Assembly: GCA_963732655.1 (NCBI GenBank) | Contig: CAVTAI010000013.1 | Span: forward strand, 186,001-250,000 | Length of the DNA stretch: 64,000 nucleotides | Origin: CAVTWS01 sp963732655 | GTDB taxonomy: Bacteria; Actinomycetota; Acidimicrobiia; Acidimicrobiales; SHLQ01 | Direction: 5' to 3' | Part shown: piece by piece, positions 55,852 to 62,463 of the stretch | Position numbering within the stretch: the stretch's first letter is position 1 | Layout: every line of letters starts with the position of its first letter | Made by a program: the position numbers and the translations under genes | The notes under the pieces: generated by a model | The model's input: the letters and a program-made list of their open reading frames with translations, nothing else | Databases searched by the model: none | What the model was told of the DNA's origin: nothing

Positions 55852-56514
55852 TCATGACACGAGGCTGCGTTTGAGGACAGCGGCGGTGAGGCGTTTGGCG
55901 TGGTCGAGACGGTCATGGCCGCCGAGGTCGTGGAGGTCCCAGATCTGCTGCAGCGGGTCAGCGAGGGGGATGCCATCGACGGTGCGGGGCCAGGGCTCGA
56001 ACGCCTGGAACAGCGTCTTGTCCGATGTGGCGCGGATGACGACGGTGGCGTCGACGCGGCCGTCGGCACGCACGAACCCAGCGTCACTGAGGTCGAGGTC
56101 GCTGGCGGCGTAGATCACGGTGAGCGTCGGGTGGCGCCAGGGGGCGATCAGGTCGGCGGCCAGGTCGGCGGACACAGCGACGCGGACATTGCGGGTGGCG
56201 GCGTGGCGGACGGCGGTCGCCGCCGCCTCGGTCGTGGACTCGAGCGAGTACCAGGGCGACTCCGGAGACCTCAGCGCGGGACCATGGTGCACGCGGTAGA
56301 GGTCGACGAGGCGGCGCCGGTCACCGAGGTACCCGGCCGGCTTCTCTCGTACGGCGTCGTGCCGGGCCAGCATGGTCAGGATCTGGGACACGCGCGGTTG
56401 GGTGACGCCGACCAGCGCGACCAACGTCGCCTGGGTCAGAGGGCGGTCCGCCGCGACGAGCGCCCGGACGACTGCGGAGGTTCCCGGGCCCCATCGCCTG
56501 GCGGTTCTCGACAC
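55852..56514 (-). CDS. Winged-helix AbiEi-like antitoxin
   Basis: 220 residues from GTG 56514, chosen because a -10 box TAGGCT ends 7 bases before it; a longer TTG start at 56550 is possible. The N-terminal winged helix is VVRALVAADRPLTQATLVALVGVTQPRVSQILTML. The middle contains VRVAVSADLAADLIAPWRHPT and the end is GIPLADPLQQIWDLHDLGGHDRLDHAKRL, typical of antitoxins paired with AbiEii toxins in type IV-style systems. Its stop overlaps an ATG at 55855, where the toxin gene would start. Confidence 0.65.
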   Translation of the reverse strand: MSRTARRWGPGTSAVVRALVAADRPLTQATLVALVGVTQPRVSQILTMLARHDAVREKPAGYLGDRRRLVDLYRVHHGPALRSPESPWYSLESTTEAAATAVRHAATRNVRVAVSADLAADLIAPWRHPTLTVIYAASDLDLSDAGFVRADGRVDATVVIRATSDKTLFQAFEPWPRTVDGIPLADPLQQIWDLHDLGGHDRLDHAKRLTAAVLKRSLVS

Positions 56515-56521
56515 GACGCCG

Positions 56522-56572
56522 AGCCTATAAGCCTTCTGATCGGAGGGCAAGGAACACTTATAGAAGCCTTAT
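56522..56572. promoter_or_regulatory. Promoter and inverted repeat of the AbiEi-like gene
   Basis: ATAAGCCTTCT (56527-56537) and AGAAGCCTTAT (56562-56572) form an inverted repeat with one mismatch around the start region. The first arm touches the minus-strand -10 box TAGGCT (56527-56522). It is a likely site for autoregulation by the antitoxin. Confidence 0.5.
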
Positions 56573-56575
56573 GAC

Positions 56576-56712
56576 GTGAGCGCACGAAAGCGCACAGGAC
56601 TCGCCAGAACCGGCTGGACTGGGTCGGTCCGGATCGGACTCGCCGGACGGCGACCCCGGAAAGCACAAGGGAATCTGGACTCCGGCGGACGTGCTGGACG
56701 TTCGGGCTCGAA
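56576..56712. repeat. Right element end related to 51684-51822
   Basis: It shares the paired GCGCAC motif, GACTCGCCAG, CGACCCCGGAAA and ACACAAGG-like blocks, and TCTGGACTCCG with the first island's right end, at roughly 80 per cent identity by eye. It joins directly to a tRNA-Leu fragment. Confidence 0.55.
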
Positions 56713-56765
56713 CCAAAACCCCCTCGGCTGGCAACAGCTTGTGGGTTCGAGTCCCACCCCGGGCA
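56713..56765 (+). other. 3' fragment of another tRNA-Leu (CAA-like)
   Basis: CCAAAACCCC from the anticodon arm, a long variable arm CTCGGCTGGCAACAGCTTGT, T-arm GTGGGTTCGAGTCCCAC and 3' acceptor CCCGGGC with A. The variable and T-arms differ from the TAA gene, so this is a second leucine isoacceptor used as an attachment site. The 5' half is missing. Confidence 0.65.
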
Positions 56766-56819
56766 CAGGGCCTGACCTGCGGTTTGCGATTCTCCCCGCA
56801 GCGTTGGCGCAGAGCAAGC

Positions 56820-57078
56820 TCTCAGGTGAATCTGCTCACCGAGGGCTTCGTACTGATCCAGCGTTCCGGGCAACAGCCGGAAGCGCACAATCGTTCCGGT
56901 GTCGATCCGTTCGAGCTCGACCACCTGCGCAACCGAAGCGGAGTCGGTGTAGCCGACGGTGATCACCGCCCCGGGTTTCGATGAGCGCCTGATCGAGTGC
57001 CTCGTCGAGGAACGACCAGCAGATGCCGGTGTGGTCTCTAGCGTTGAGGTCCGCTTCGAGGTCGATGTGCATGGTCAC
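56820..57078 (-). pseudogene. Gene B, copy 2, stop lost at the island junction
   Basis: MHIDLEADLNARDHTGICWSFLDEAL is nearly the same as 50930-51193. After LIE the frame shifts by one base near 56970 and continues VGYTDSASVAQVVELERI and GTIVRFRLLPGTLDQYEAL. The natural stop is absent: the frame runs into the tRNA-Leu fragment, so the 3' end was replaced when the island integrated. Confidence 0.6.
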
Positions 57079-57383
57079 CTCCCGGTGGGTGCTCGCCGGT
57101 GATACGGGTTGGGCTGAAGCCTCCCGAGTACCTCGAGAAACCGCTCCGGATCAAGGGTCGTGGCCGAGTTGCCGTCGCGCAGGGTGAAATGTGGTCGTGT
57201 GGCGGTGGCCAGCAGGACGAAGCCGACGGCGCGCCGCTCGTGAACTGAACAGACGTGGACCACCCGGTAGCTGGCAATGCCGGCGAGGATGCCGTCGAGG
57301 GTCGCTGGTGCGCGAACTAGCGGGGCTACTTGTGGTGGATCCGCCCAGCGCTCACTGAAGAGCTCGTTGGCGTGGTGGCTCAT
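57075..57383 (-). CDS. Gene A, copy 2, N-terminally truncated
   Basis: LDGILAGIASYRVVHVCSVHERRAVGFVLL, then TRPHFTLRDGNSATTLDPERFLEVL and QPNPYHRR match the second half of 51190-51631. The first half (VVVRGGPDT and so on) is replaced by the end of the dioxygenase gene, whose stop lies inside this frame. It overlaps gene B copy 2 by 4 bases. Confidence 0.5.
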   Translation of the reverse strand: MSHHANELFSERWADPPQVAPLVRAPATLDGILAGIASYRVVHVCSVHERRAVGFVLLATATRPHFTLRDGNSATTLDPERFLEVLGRLQPNPYHRRAPTGR

Positions 57384-58302
57384 CGGTGACAGTGGAGGCC
57401 GCGGAGAACTTCGACGTGAGCCAGTCGCCGAAGGCGATCGTCGGGTACCTCGTGCGCCCACTCAGGCTGGTGATCTCGGCGTCCCAGTCGGGCTGGTGGA
57501 AGAAGGCGAGGGACAGCCGATGCTCCGTGCGCGCCGTCTCGTCACTCGGCAACACCACCCGGTGCGTCGTCGAACGCCAGCGATCGTCGGTCCACCGGGC
57601 CATGAGATCGCCGATGTTGACGACGAACGCTCCTGGTGCCGGCTGGACAGGCACCCACGATCCGGCCGCCGTCAAGATCTCGAGCCCGCCGCTTCCCTCA
57701 CCCGGCAGGAGGATTGTCAGGGTGCCGTAGTCGGTGTGGGCGCCGGCCCGTAGCTGACCGGGTGCCGGTGGATCGGTGAGAGGCGGATAGCTCGCCGCCC
57801 GTAGTGCGCTCATGTGCCGGCGCGTCCGATCGCGAAAGACCGCGTGGTCCACCGCAAGAGCGTCGGCCATGTGGTCGAGGAGGCGGTCGGCGAGCAGCGC
57901 CATGGCGTCGTAGTAGGTGGTCCAGGTGGCCTCGAATCCCTCGACCCCGGGCCAGATGCGGGCCACGCCTCCGAAGCGGCCCGTGTCGTCGCGGTGTTCG
58001 AACGGCGGGGCGAGGTTGAAGCTCTCCTTCAGGTCGGGCGGCGCCGTCGCACCCGTCGAGCGGGCCAGCGCCTCGGACGCCATCGGGAAGTAGCCGTACG
58101 GGTGGCTCGGATCGTGATGGCGCGTCTGGAGCTTGACGTCCAGCGGCTCAGCGAAGAAGGCCTCCGCCGTGGCGACGACCGCCCGAACCAGCGACTGGTC
58201 GACACCGTGACCGGCGACGGCGAAGAAGCCGACGTCCTGGCAGGCCTGGTCGATCGAGCGCGCGACTTCGATCGGAGGGCCCTGGAGGTCCACGACGTCC
58301 AC
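57352..58302 (-). CDS. 2-oxoglutarate/Fe(II)-dependent dioxygenase, isopenicillin-N-synthase type
   Basis: 316 residues. The N-terminal DIOX_N region includes QACQDVGFFAVAGHGVD. The iron ligands are His189 and Asp191 in AHTDYGTLTIL and His247 in STTHRVV; Arg262 with Ser264 in HRLSLAFF holds the co-substrate. These enzymes hydroxylate, desaturate or cyclise small molecules using O2; the substrate is unknown. GTG 58302 follows a -10 box TACAGT by 6 bases, leaderless. Confidence 0.92.
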   Translation of the reverse strand: MDVVDLQGPPIEVARSIDQACQDVGFFAVAGHGVDQSLVRAVVATAEAFFAEPLDVKLQTRHHDPSHPYGYFPMASEALARSTGATAPPDLKESFNLAPPFEHRDDTGRFGGVARIWPGVEGFEATWTTYYDAMALLADRLLDHMADALAVDHAVFRDRTRRHMSALRAASYPPLTDPPAPGQLRAGAHTDYGTLTILLPGEGSGGLEILTAAGSWVPVQPAPGAFVVNIGDLMARWTDDRWRSTTHRVVLPSDETARTEHRLSLAFFHQPDWDAEITSLSGRTRYPTIAFGDWLTSKFSAASTVTDEPPRQRALQ

Positions 58303-58308
58303 GGGGGC

Positions 58309-58314
58309 ACTGTA
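58309..58314 (-). promoter_or_regulatory. -10 box TACAGT of the dioxygenase gene
   Basis: TACAGT on the minus strand, 6 bases before the GTG start at 58302, with no ribosome binding site between. Confidence 0.5.
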
Positions 58315-58326
58315 GGTGGTGGGCTG

Positions 58327-58719
58327 TCAGGCGACGAGGTAGCTGCTGCGTACACCGAGCGCCAGAGCGATGCGGTGCTGCCGGCCGTCGCAGGTGGCCA
58401 ATGGGACGTCGGCCTCCTTGCACGCCTGCGCGATCAGCGCGTCGTGGATGTTGCCGCCGAGGTCGAGCTCGGCGGCACGGCCGAGCACTGCGGCCGCCGC
58501 CTCCGCGGTGGTTGGGATCAGCCGGGCCGGATCTGCCCACGGGGCCAACAGTTGCGAAGCGCTCCGTGCCGACTGGCCGAACGTGCGCCGCAACTGCGAG
58601 AACGTCTCAGCCAGCACGATCACCGGGACTCGGGTCGACGCGGTGAGCGCCGGCCGAGAGACACGGTGGAGCTCGTGATCCTCGATCAGGGCGGCGAGGA
58701 GCGCCGACGTGTCGATCAA
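58327..58719 (-). CDS. vapC: PIN-domain toxin VapC
   Basis: 130 residues. Four acidic residues of the PIN ribonuclease site are visible: Asp3 in IDTSALLAAL, Glu in IVLAETFSQLRR, Asp in NIHDALIAQACKE and Asp in LATCDGRQHR. It begins with TTG at 58719, overlapping the stop of vapB (TTGA), so the pair is coupled. The likely role is cleavage of tRNA or rRNA under release from VapB. Confidence 0.9.
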   Translation of the reverse strand: MIDTSALLAALIEDHELHRVSRPALTASTRVPVIVLAETFSQLRRTFGQSARSASQLLAPWADPARLIPTTAEAAAAVLGRAAELDLGGNIHDALIAQACKEADVPLATCDGRQHRIALALGVRSSYLVA

Positions 58720-58976
58720 CGAGAGCCTCGCTCGGCGTCGATCGCCGCCGCGACCTGATCGTTCGTGACGCGGCGTCCGAGGCGAAGCACCGGTAGCCCG
58801 TCGTCACCCATCCCCACATTCCCGTGGGCTGGAAGCGATGTGATCAACACACCATCGTCCGTCTGGGTCAAGACGACTTCGCCCGGTGTCGTCGTCAAGT
58901 TCTCACGAAAGCCCTGCGGCAGCACGAGCCGCCCTTGCCGATCGACTTTCACCACTGCGGTGGATGGTGATCCCAT
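58716..58976 (-). CDS. vapB: AbrB/SpoVT-type antitoxin VapB
   Basis: 86 residues. TAVVKVDRQGRLVLPQGFRENLTTTPGE is the swapped-hairpin AbrB DNA-binding domain; the C-terminal VTNDQVAAAIDAERGSR is the tail that blocks VapC. A -10 box TAGCCT (minus strand, 58988-58983) lies 6 bases before the ATG, so the transcript is leaderless. Confidence 0.88.
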   Translation of the reverse strand: MGSPSTAVVKVDRQGRLVLPQGFRENLTTTPGEVVLTQTDDGVLITSLPAHGNVGMGDDGLPVLRLGRRVTNDQVAAAIDAERGSR

Positions 58977-58978
58977 GC

Positions 58979-58999
58979 CATCAGGCTACCATCCTGATG
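58979..58999. promoter_or_regulatory. Inverted repeat over the vapBC promoter
   Basis: CATCAGG-CTACCAT-CCTGATG encloses the minus-strand -10 box TAGCCT. It is a likely VapB operator. Confidence 0.6.
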
Positions 59000-59071
59000 C
59001 CATCCACCGGAACCACACCTCGTCGGATCTCAGCCCGATTTCCTCCGGGTCCTGCGGGTTCGCGGAAGCGG

Positions 59072-59181
59072 TCAGTAGCCGATCCGCTGGGTGAAACCGC
59101 CGTCGACGACGATGTTCTGGCCGGTGATCCACGACGCTGCGGGGCTGGCCAAGAAGGCGACGAGGGCGCTCCTTCCGACCG
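59072..59181 (-). pseudogene. C-terminal fragment of a short-chain dehydrogenase/reductase
   Basis: ALVAFLASPAASWITGQNIVVDGGFTQRIGY is the standard SDR C terminus (FLASxxASxITGQxxxVDGGF). Upstream of about 59181 the frame leaves the family, so only some 36 codons remain. It was probably cut when the sulfatase locus arrived. Confidence 0.8.
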
Positions 59182-59260
59182 TCGACGACCGCTGTGTTAC
59201 CTTCCGCGCTTGCGGCTGTTCGACCGGCCGCTCCGGCTGAGCGCATCCAGGAGGACCAGC

Positions 59261-61511
59261 ATGACGACCGCCATGGATCACCTTCCTCGGTCGGCCCCTG
59301 CGGGTTCGCCGAACGTCGTCGTGATCTTGTTCGACGACCTCGGCTTTGCCCAGCTGGGCTGCTACGGCTCCGACATCGACACCCCCAACCTCGACGCCCT
59401 GGCTACCGGCGGGTTGCGGTACAACCGTTTTCACGTCACCGCCATCTGCTCGCCGAGCCGGGCCGCGCTGCTCACCGGTCGCAACCACCACGCGGTCGGC
59501 ATGGGCTTCCTGGCTGACATGCCCCAGGATCACCCCGGTTACAACGCCCATCGCCCGCCGGCGGCCGGAACGCTGGCGCGGACGCTGCGTGAAGGCCGGG
59601 TACAACGCCTACGCGGTCGGCAAGTGGCACCTGACTCCGGGCGGCGAGCGCTCCCACTCGGGCCCGTTCGACTCGTGGCCACTCGGCTGGGGGTTCGAGC
59701 GCTACTACGGGTTCCTCCAGGGCGACACCAACCAGTGGACCCCGAACCTCGTCCAGGACAACCAGTATGTCGACCCGCCGCGAACGCCCGAGGAGGGCTA
59801 CCACCTGTCGGAGGACCTGGCCGACACCGCCATCCGGTACCTCCAGGACCAGCACCAGGCCACGCCGGCCAAACCGTTCTTCCTCTACCTGCCGTTCGGG
59901 GCCATGCATGCACCCCACCACGTGCGACCCGAGTGGGTCGAGCCGTACCGGGGTCGGTTCGACGACGGGTGGGAGGTGTTCCGGGAGCGGGCGTTCGCTC
60001 GGCAGAAGGCCGAGGGGGTCGTTCCGGAGCACGCCGAGCTCACCGCACGTCCGGAGTGGGTCGCCGCGTGGGACGACCTCGACGACGACTCCCGTCGCCT
60101 GTTCGCCCGGATGCAGGAGACCTTCGCCGGATTCCTCTCCCATACGGACGCTCAGATCGGTCGAGTGCTCGATCACCTCCGGTCGACGGGCCAGCTCGAC
60201 AACACGATCGTGCTCGTCATGTCCGACAACGGGGCCAGCGCCGAGGGCGGCACGCTCGGGACGGTGAACGAGCACCGGTTCTCCCACCGGCTCCCCGAGT
60301 CGGTGGCGGGCAACCTCGAGCACGTCGACGACTGGGGTGGCAACCGCACGTACAGCCACTACGCCTGGGGTTGGGCGTGGGCCGGCAACACGCCTTTCCA
60401 CCTCTGGAAGCGGTACACGTGGCTCGGCGGAACCCGCAGTCCACTCATCGTCCATTGGCCAGATGGCATCACCGACGCCGGCGCGGTGCGGAACCAGATG
60501 GCCCACATCGTCGACATCATGCCCACGGTGCTCGACGCCTGCGGCGTGCCGCTGCCCGAGGTCCTCGACGGCCTCTCCCAGCAACACGTCGACGGGGGCT
60601 CCCTCGCCGCCTCGTTCACCGACCCGGGGGCGCCGACCCCGCGACAGGTGCAGTACTTCGAGATGCTGGGCTCGCGCTCGATCATCAGCGGCGAGTGGAA
60701 GGCCACCACCAACCACGTGTCCCAGGGGGTGGCCGACGAGGAGCGCCTGCTGTCGGGCAGCCGCGAGTTCGACGACGACGTGTGGAGTCTCTACAAGCTC
60801 GATGACGACTTCGCCGAGGTGCACGACCGGGCCGCCGAACACCCCGACGTGCTGGCCGAGCTCGAAGCGCTGTGGCAGGCCGAGGCCGAACGCAACAATG
60901 TCCTCCCCCTGAAGGACAACCTGGTCGCCGCCGCCGCCAACATGTTGTTCCCCCCGTATCCGCGGGCCGGTCGGGCGGTGTACCGGCCCGGCGGGAGCCG
61001 GGTACGAGACGACATGATCCCCCTCGTCGGCTTCGGCGGAGGCACGGTGTCGGCCCGAGTCGTCGTGCCGGATGGCGGCGCCGAGGGCGTGCTCGCCGCG
61101 CTGGGCGACTGGAACAGCGGCTTCGGTCTCTTCGTGGTCGACGGCCGGCCCACGTTCGCGGTGACGATCGGCAGCGAGCAGACGGTGGCCCGTTCTGACC
61201 GCGCCCTCGAGCCCGGCGCCCATGAGATCGTCGGCCGAATGGCCCCCGCCCCCGGTGGCGGCACCGCGGTCAGCGTCGCGGTCGACGGCGACGTCATGGG
61301 CGAGGCCGTGTCAGCCCTGGCGACCCCGTTCGCGTGGCAGCACGGCGGCACGGCGTTCAACATCGGTGACGACAGCGGGTTCCCGGTCTGCGACGACTAC
61401 GCCTGCCCGTTCCCCTGGACGGCTGAGCTCGACGAGGTCGCGCTGGAGAGCGCCATGGGTGCGTTCCGCCCGACACCGGCAGCGATCGCCGAAGCGCTTC
61501 ACGCCGACTGA
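59261..61511 (+). CDS. Arylsulfatase family enzyme, one frameshift
   Basis: About 749 residues. CCAGGAGGACC precedes the ATG. VVILFDDLGFAQLGCYG gives the first metal Asp pair (25-26). ICSPSRAALLTGRNHH holds the sulfatase signature C-x-P-S-R, in which Cys63 becomes formylglycine. Later come VGKWHLTP, NTIVLVMSDNGASAEGG and GTRSPLIVHWPDGI. Near 59593 one extra base breaks the frame (TLARTLR, then KAGYNAYAVGKWHL). The C-terminal 200 residues form a beta-sandwich usual in long sulfatases (MIPLVGFGGGTVSARVVV and so on). It hydrolyses sulfate esters; a matching sulfatase-activating enzyme is not in the window. Confidence 0.9.
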
Positions 61512-61526
61512 GCACGATCGGGCGGA

Positions 61527-62288
61527 TCAGACCAGGTAGACGTTCTGCAGCTCAGCCCGGGCGGCGTCGGTCAGGCCCAGACCGTCGCGCAGGTATGTAT
61601 CGAGTGAGCCCCACTCTCCCTCGGCCGCGGCGATCGACGCCTCGACGTACTCGGCTCTCACCTCCATGAACGGGCGCAGGAGCTCGGCATCGACACCCCG
61701 CTGGCCGTACTGGGCCAGCACCTCGTCGACCTTGCGGTGGACGTTGCTCTCCAGGTAGTTGGCGATCATCGCGTCACGCTCCACGCCCAGGGCGAGCGCC
61801 GCGACACAGCCGGCCCAACCAGCCCGGTCCTTGCCGGCGCTGCAGTGCCACAGGACCGGCGAACCGGTATGCGCGACCCACTCGGCGACGAACGTCGAGT
61901 ACGCCTCGACGCACCACGGGGCGACGGCGTTGCGCCGGTAGCCGTCGACCACCATCTGCTGGGCCCGTCCACCGCCGAAGAGCTCCTCGAGCGAGCCGCC
62001 GTCGGCGATCATCGACCGGATCGACGACGTGCGGCCGGCGTCGTCGCCGATAGGGGCGCGGACGTGGCGCACGCCGTCCGGCACGCGGTCCAACCCGTCG
62101 GCGGCGATGTCTTCGTCGTTCCGGAAGTCGACGATGACAGCTACTCCGAAGCCGCGGAGGCGGGTGAGATCATCGTCGGTCGCGGCGCCGAGGTGGCCGG
62201 ACCGGAACAGGGCACCCGACCGGACGGACCGGCCGTCGACCGTCGGGAGCCCACCGAGTTCACGAAAGTTGTCGACGCCTTCGAGCAT
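61527..62288 (-). CDS. Tyrosine/serine protein phosphatase (Y_phosphatase3 type)
   Basis: 253 residues. FRELGG near the start and the active loop WHCSAGKDRAGWAG, with Cys149 and Arg155, define the HCxxGKDRxG family of atypical tyrosine phosphatases, which includes lipid-phosphatase-like members such as mycobacterial PtpB. VIVDFRNDEDI carries the conserved acidic element. It converges on the sulfatase gene with 15 bases between stops. Confidence 0.93.
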   Translation of the reverse strand: MLEGVDNFRELGGLPTVDGRSVRSGALFRSGHLGAATDDDLTRLRGFGVAVIVDFRNDEDIAADGLDRVPDGVRHVRAPIGDDAGRTSSIRSMIADGGSLEELFGGGRAQQMVVDGYRRNAVAPWCVEAYSTFVAEWVAHTGSPVLWHCSAGKDRAGWAGCVAALALGVERDAMIANYLESNVHRKVDEVLAQYGQRGVDAELLRPFMEVRAEYVEASIAAAEGEWGSLDTYLRDGLGLTDAARAELQNVYLV

Positions 62289-62377
62289 GATCGCCGTCCT
62301 GGTCGGAGCTCCGTTGAGCTGGTCGGGATGAACCTACGGGTTCGGCAGGGGGGACGCGTGACGGCGGGAGCGACGTC

Positions 62378-62406
62378 TTGGTGCCGTCGGTCACATGACC
62401 TAGGCT
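62378..62406 (+). promoter_or_regulatory. Promoter of the peptide-binding lipoprotein gene
   Basis: -35 TTGGTG (62378-62383), a 17-base spacer, and -10 TAGGCT (62401-62406). The transcript would have a leader of about 50 bases with GGAGG before the GTG. Confidence 0.6.
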
Positions 62407-62463
62407 CCGCGGACCCGGCCTGCTGCGCTCGTCAGTGGGCTGCGGTCAGACCGTGGAGGAACC

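Larger units (their letters stand above)
51823..56765. mobile_element. Second, degenerate island between two tRNA-Leu 3' fragments
   Basis: It begins with the tRNA-Leu(TAA) fragment and a truncated integrase related to the first one. It ends with an element end (56576-56712) joined to a different tRNA-Leu 3' fragment. Cargo is a toxin-antitoxin pair, a methyltransferase, AbiE-like genes and unknown small genes. It may be a remnant of a tandem array. Confidence 0.55.
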
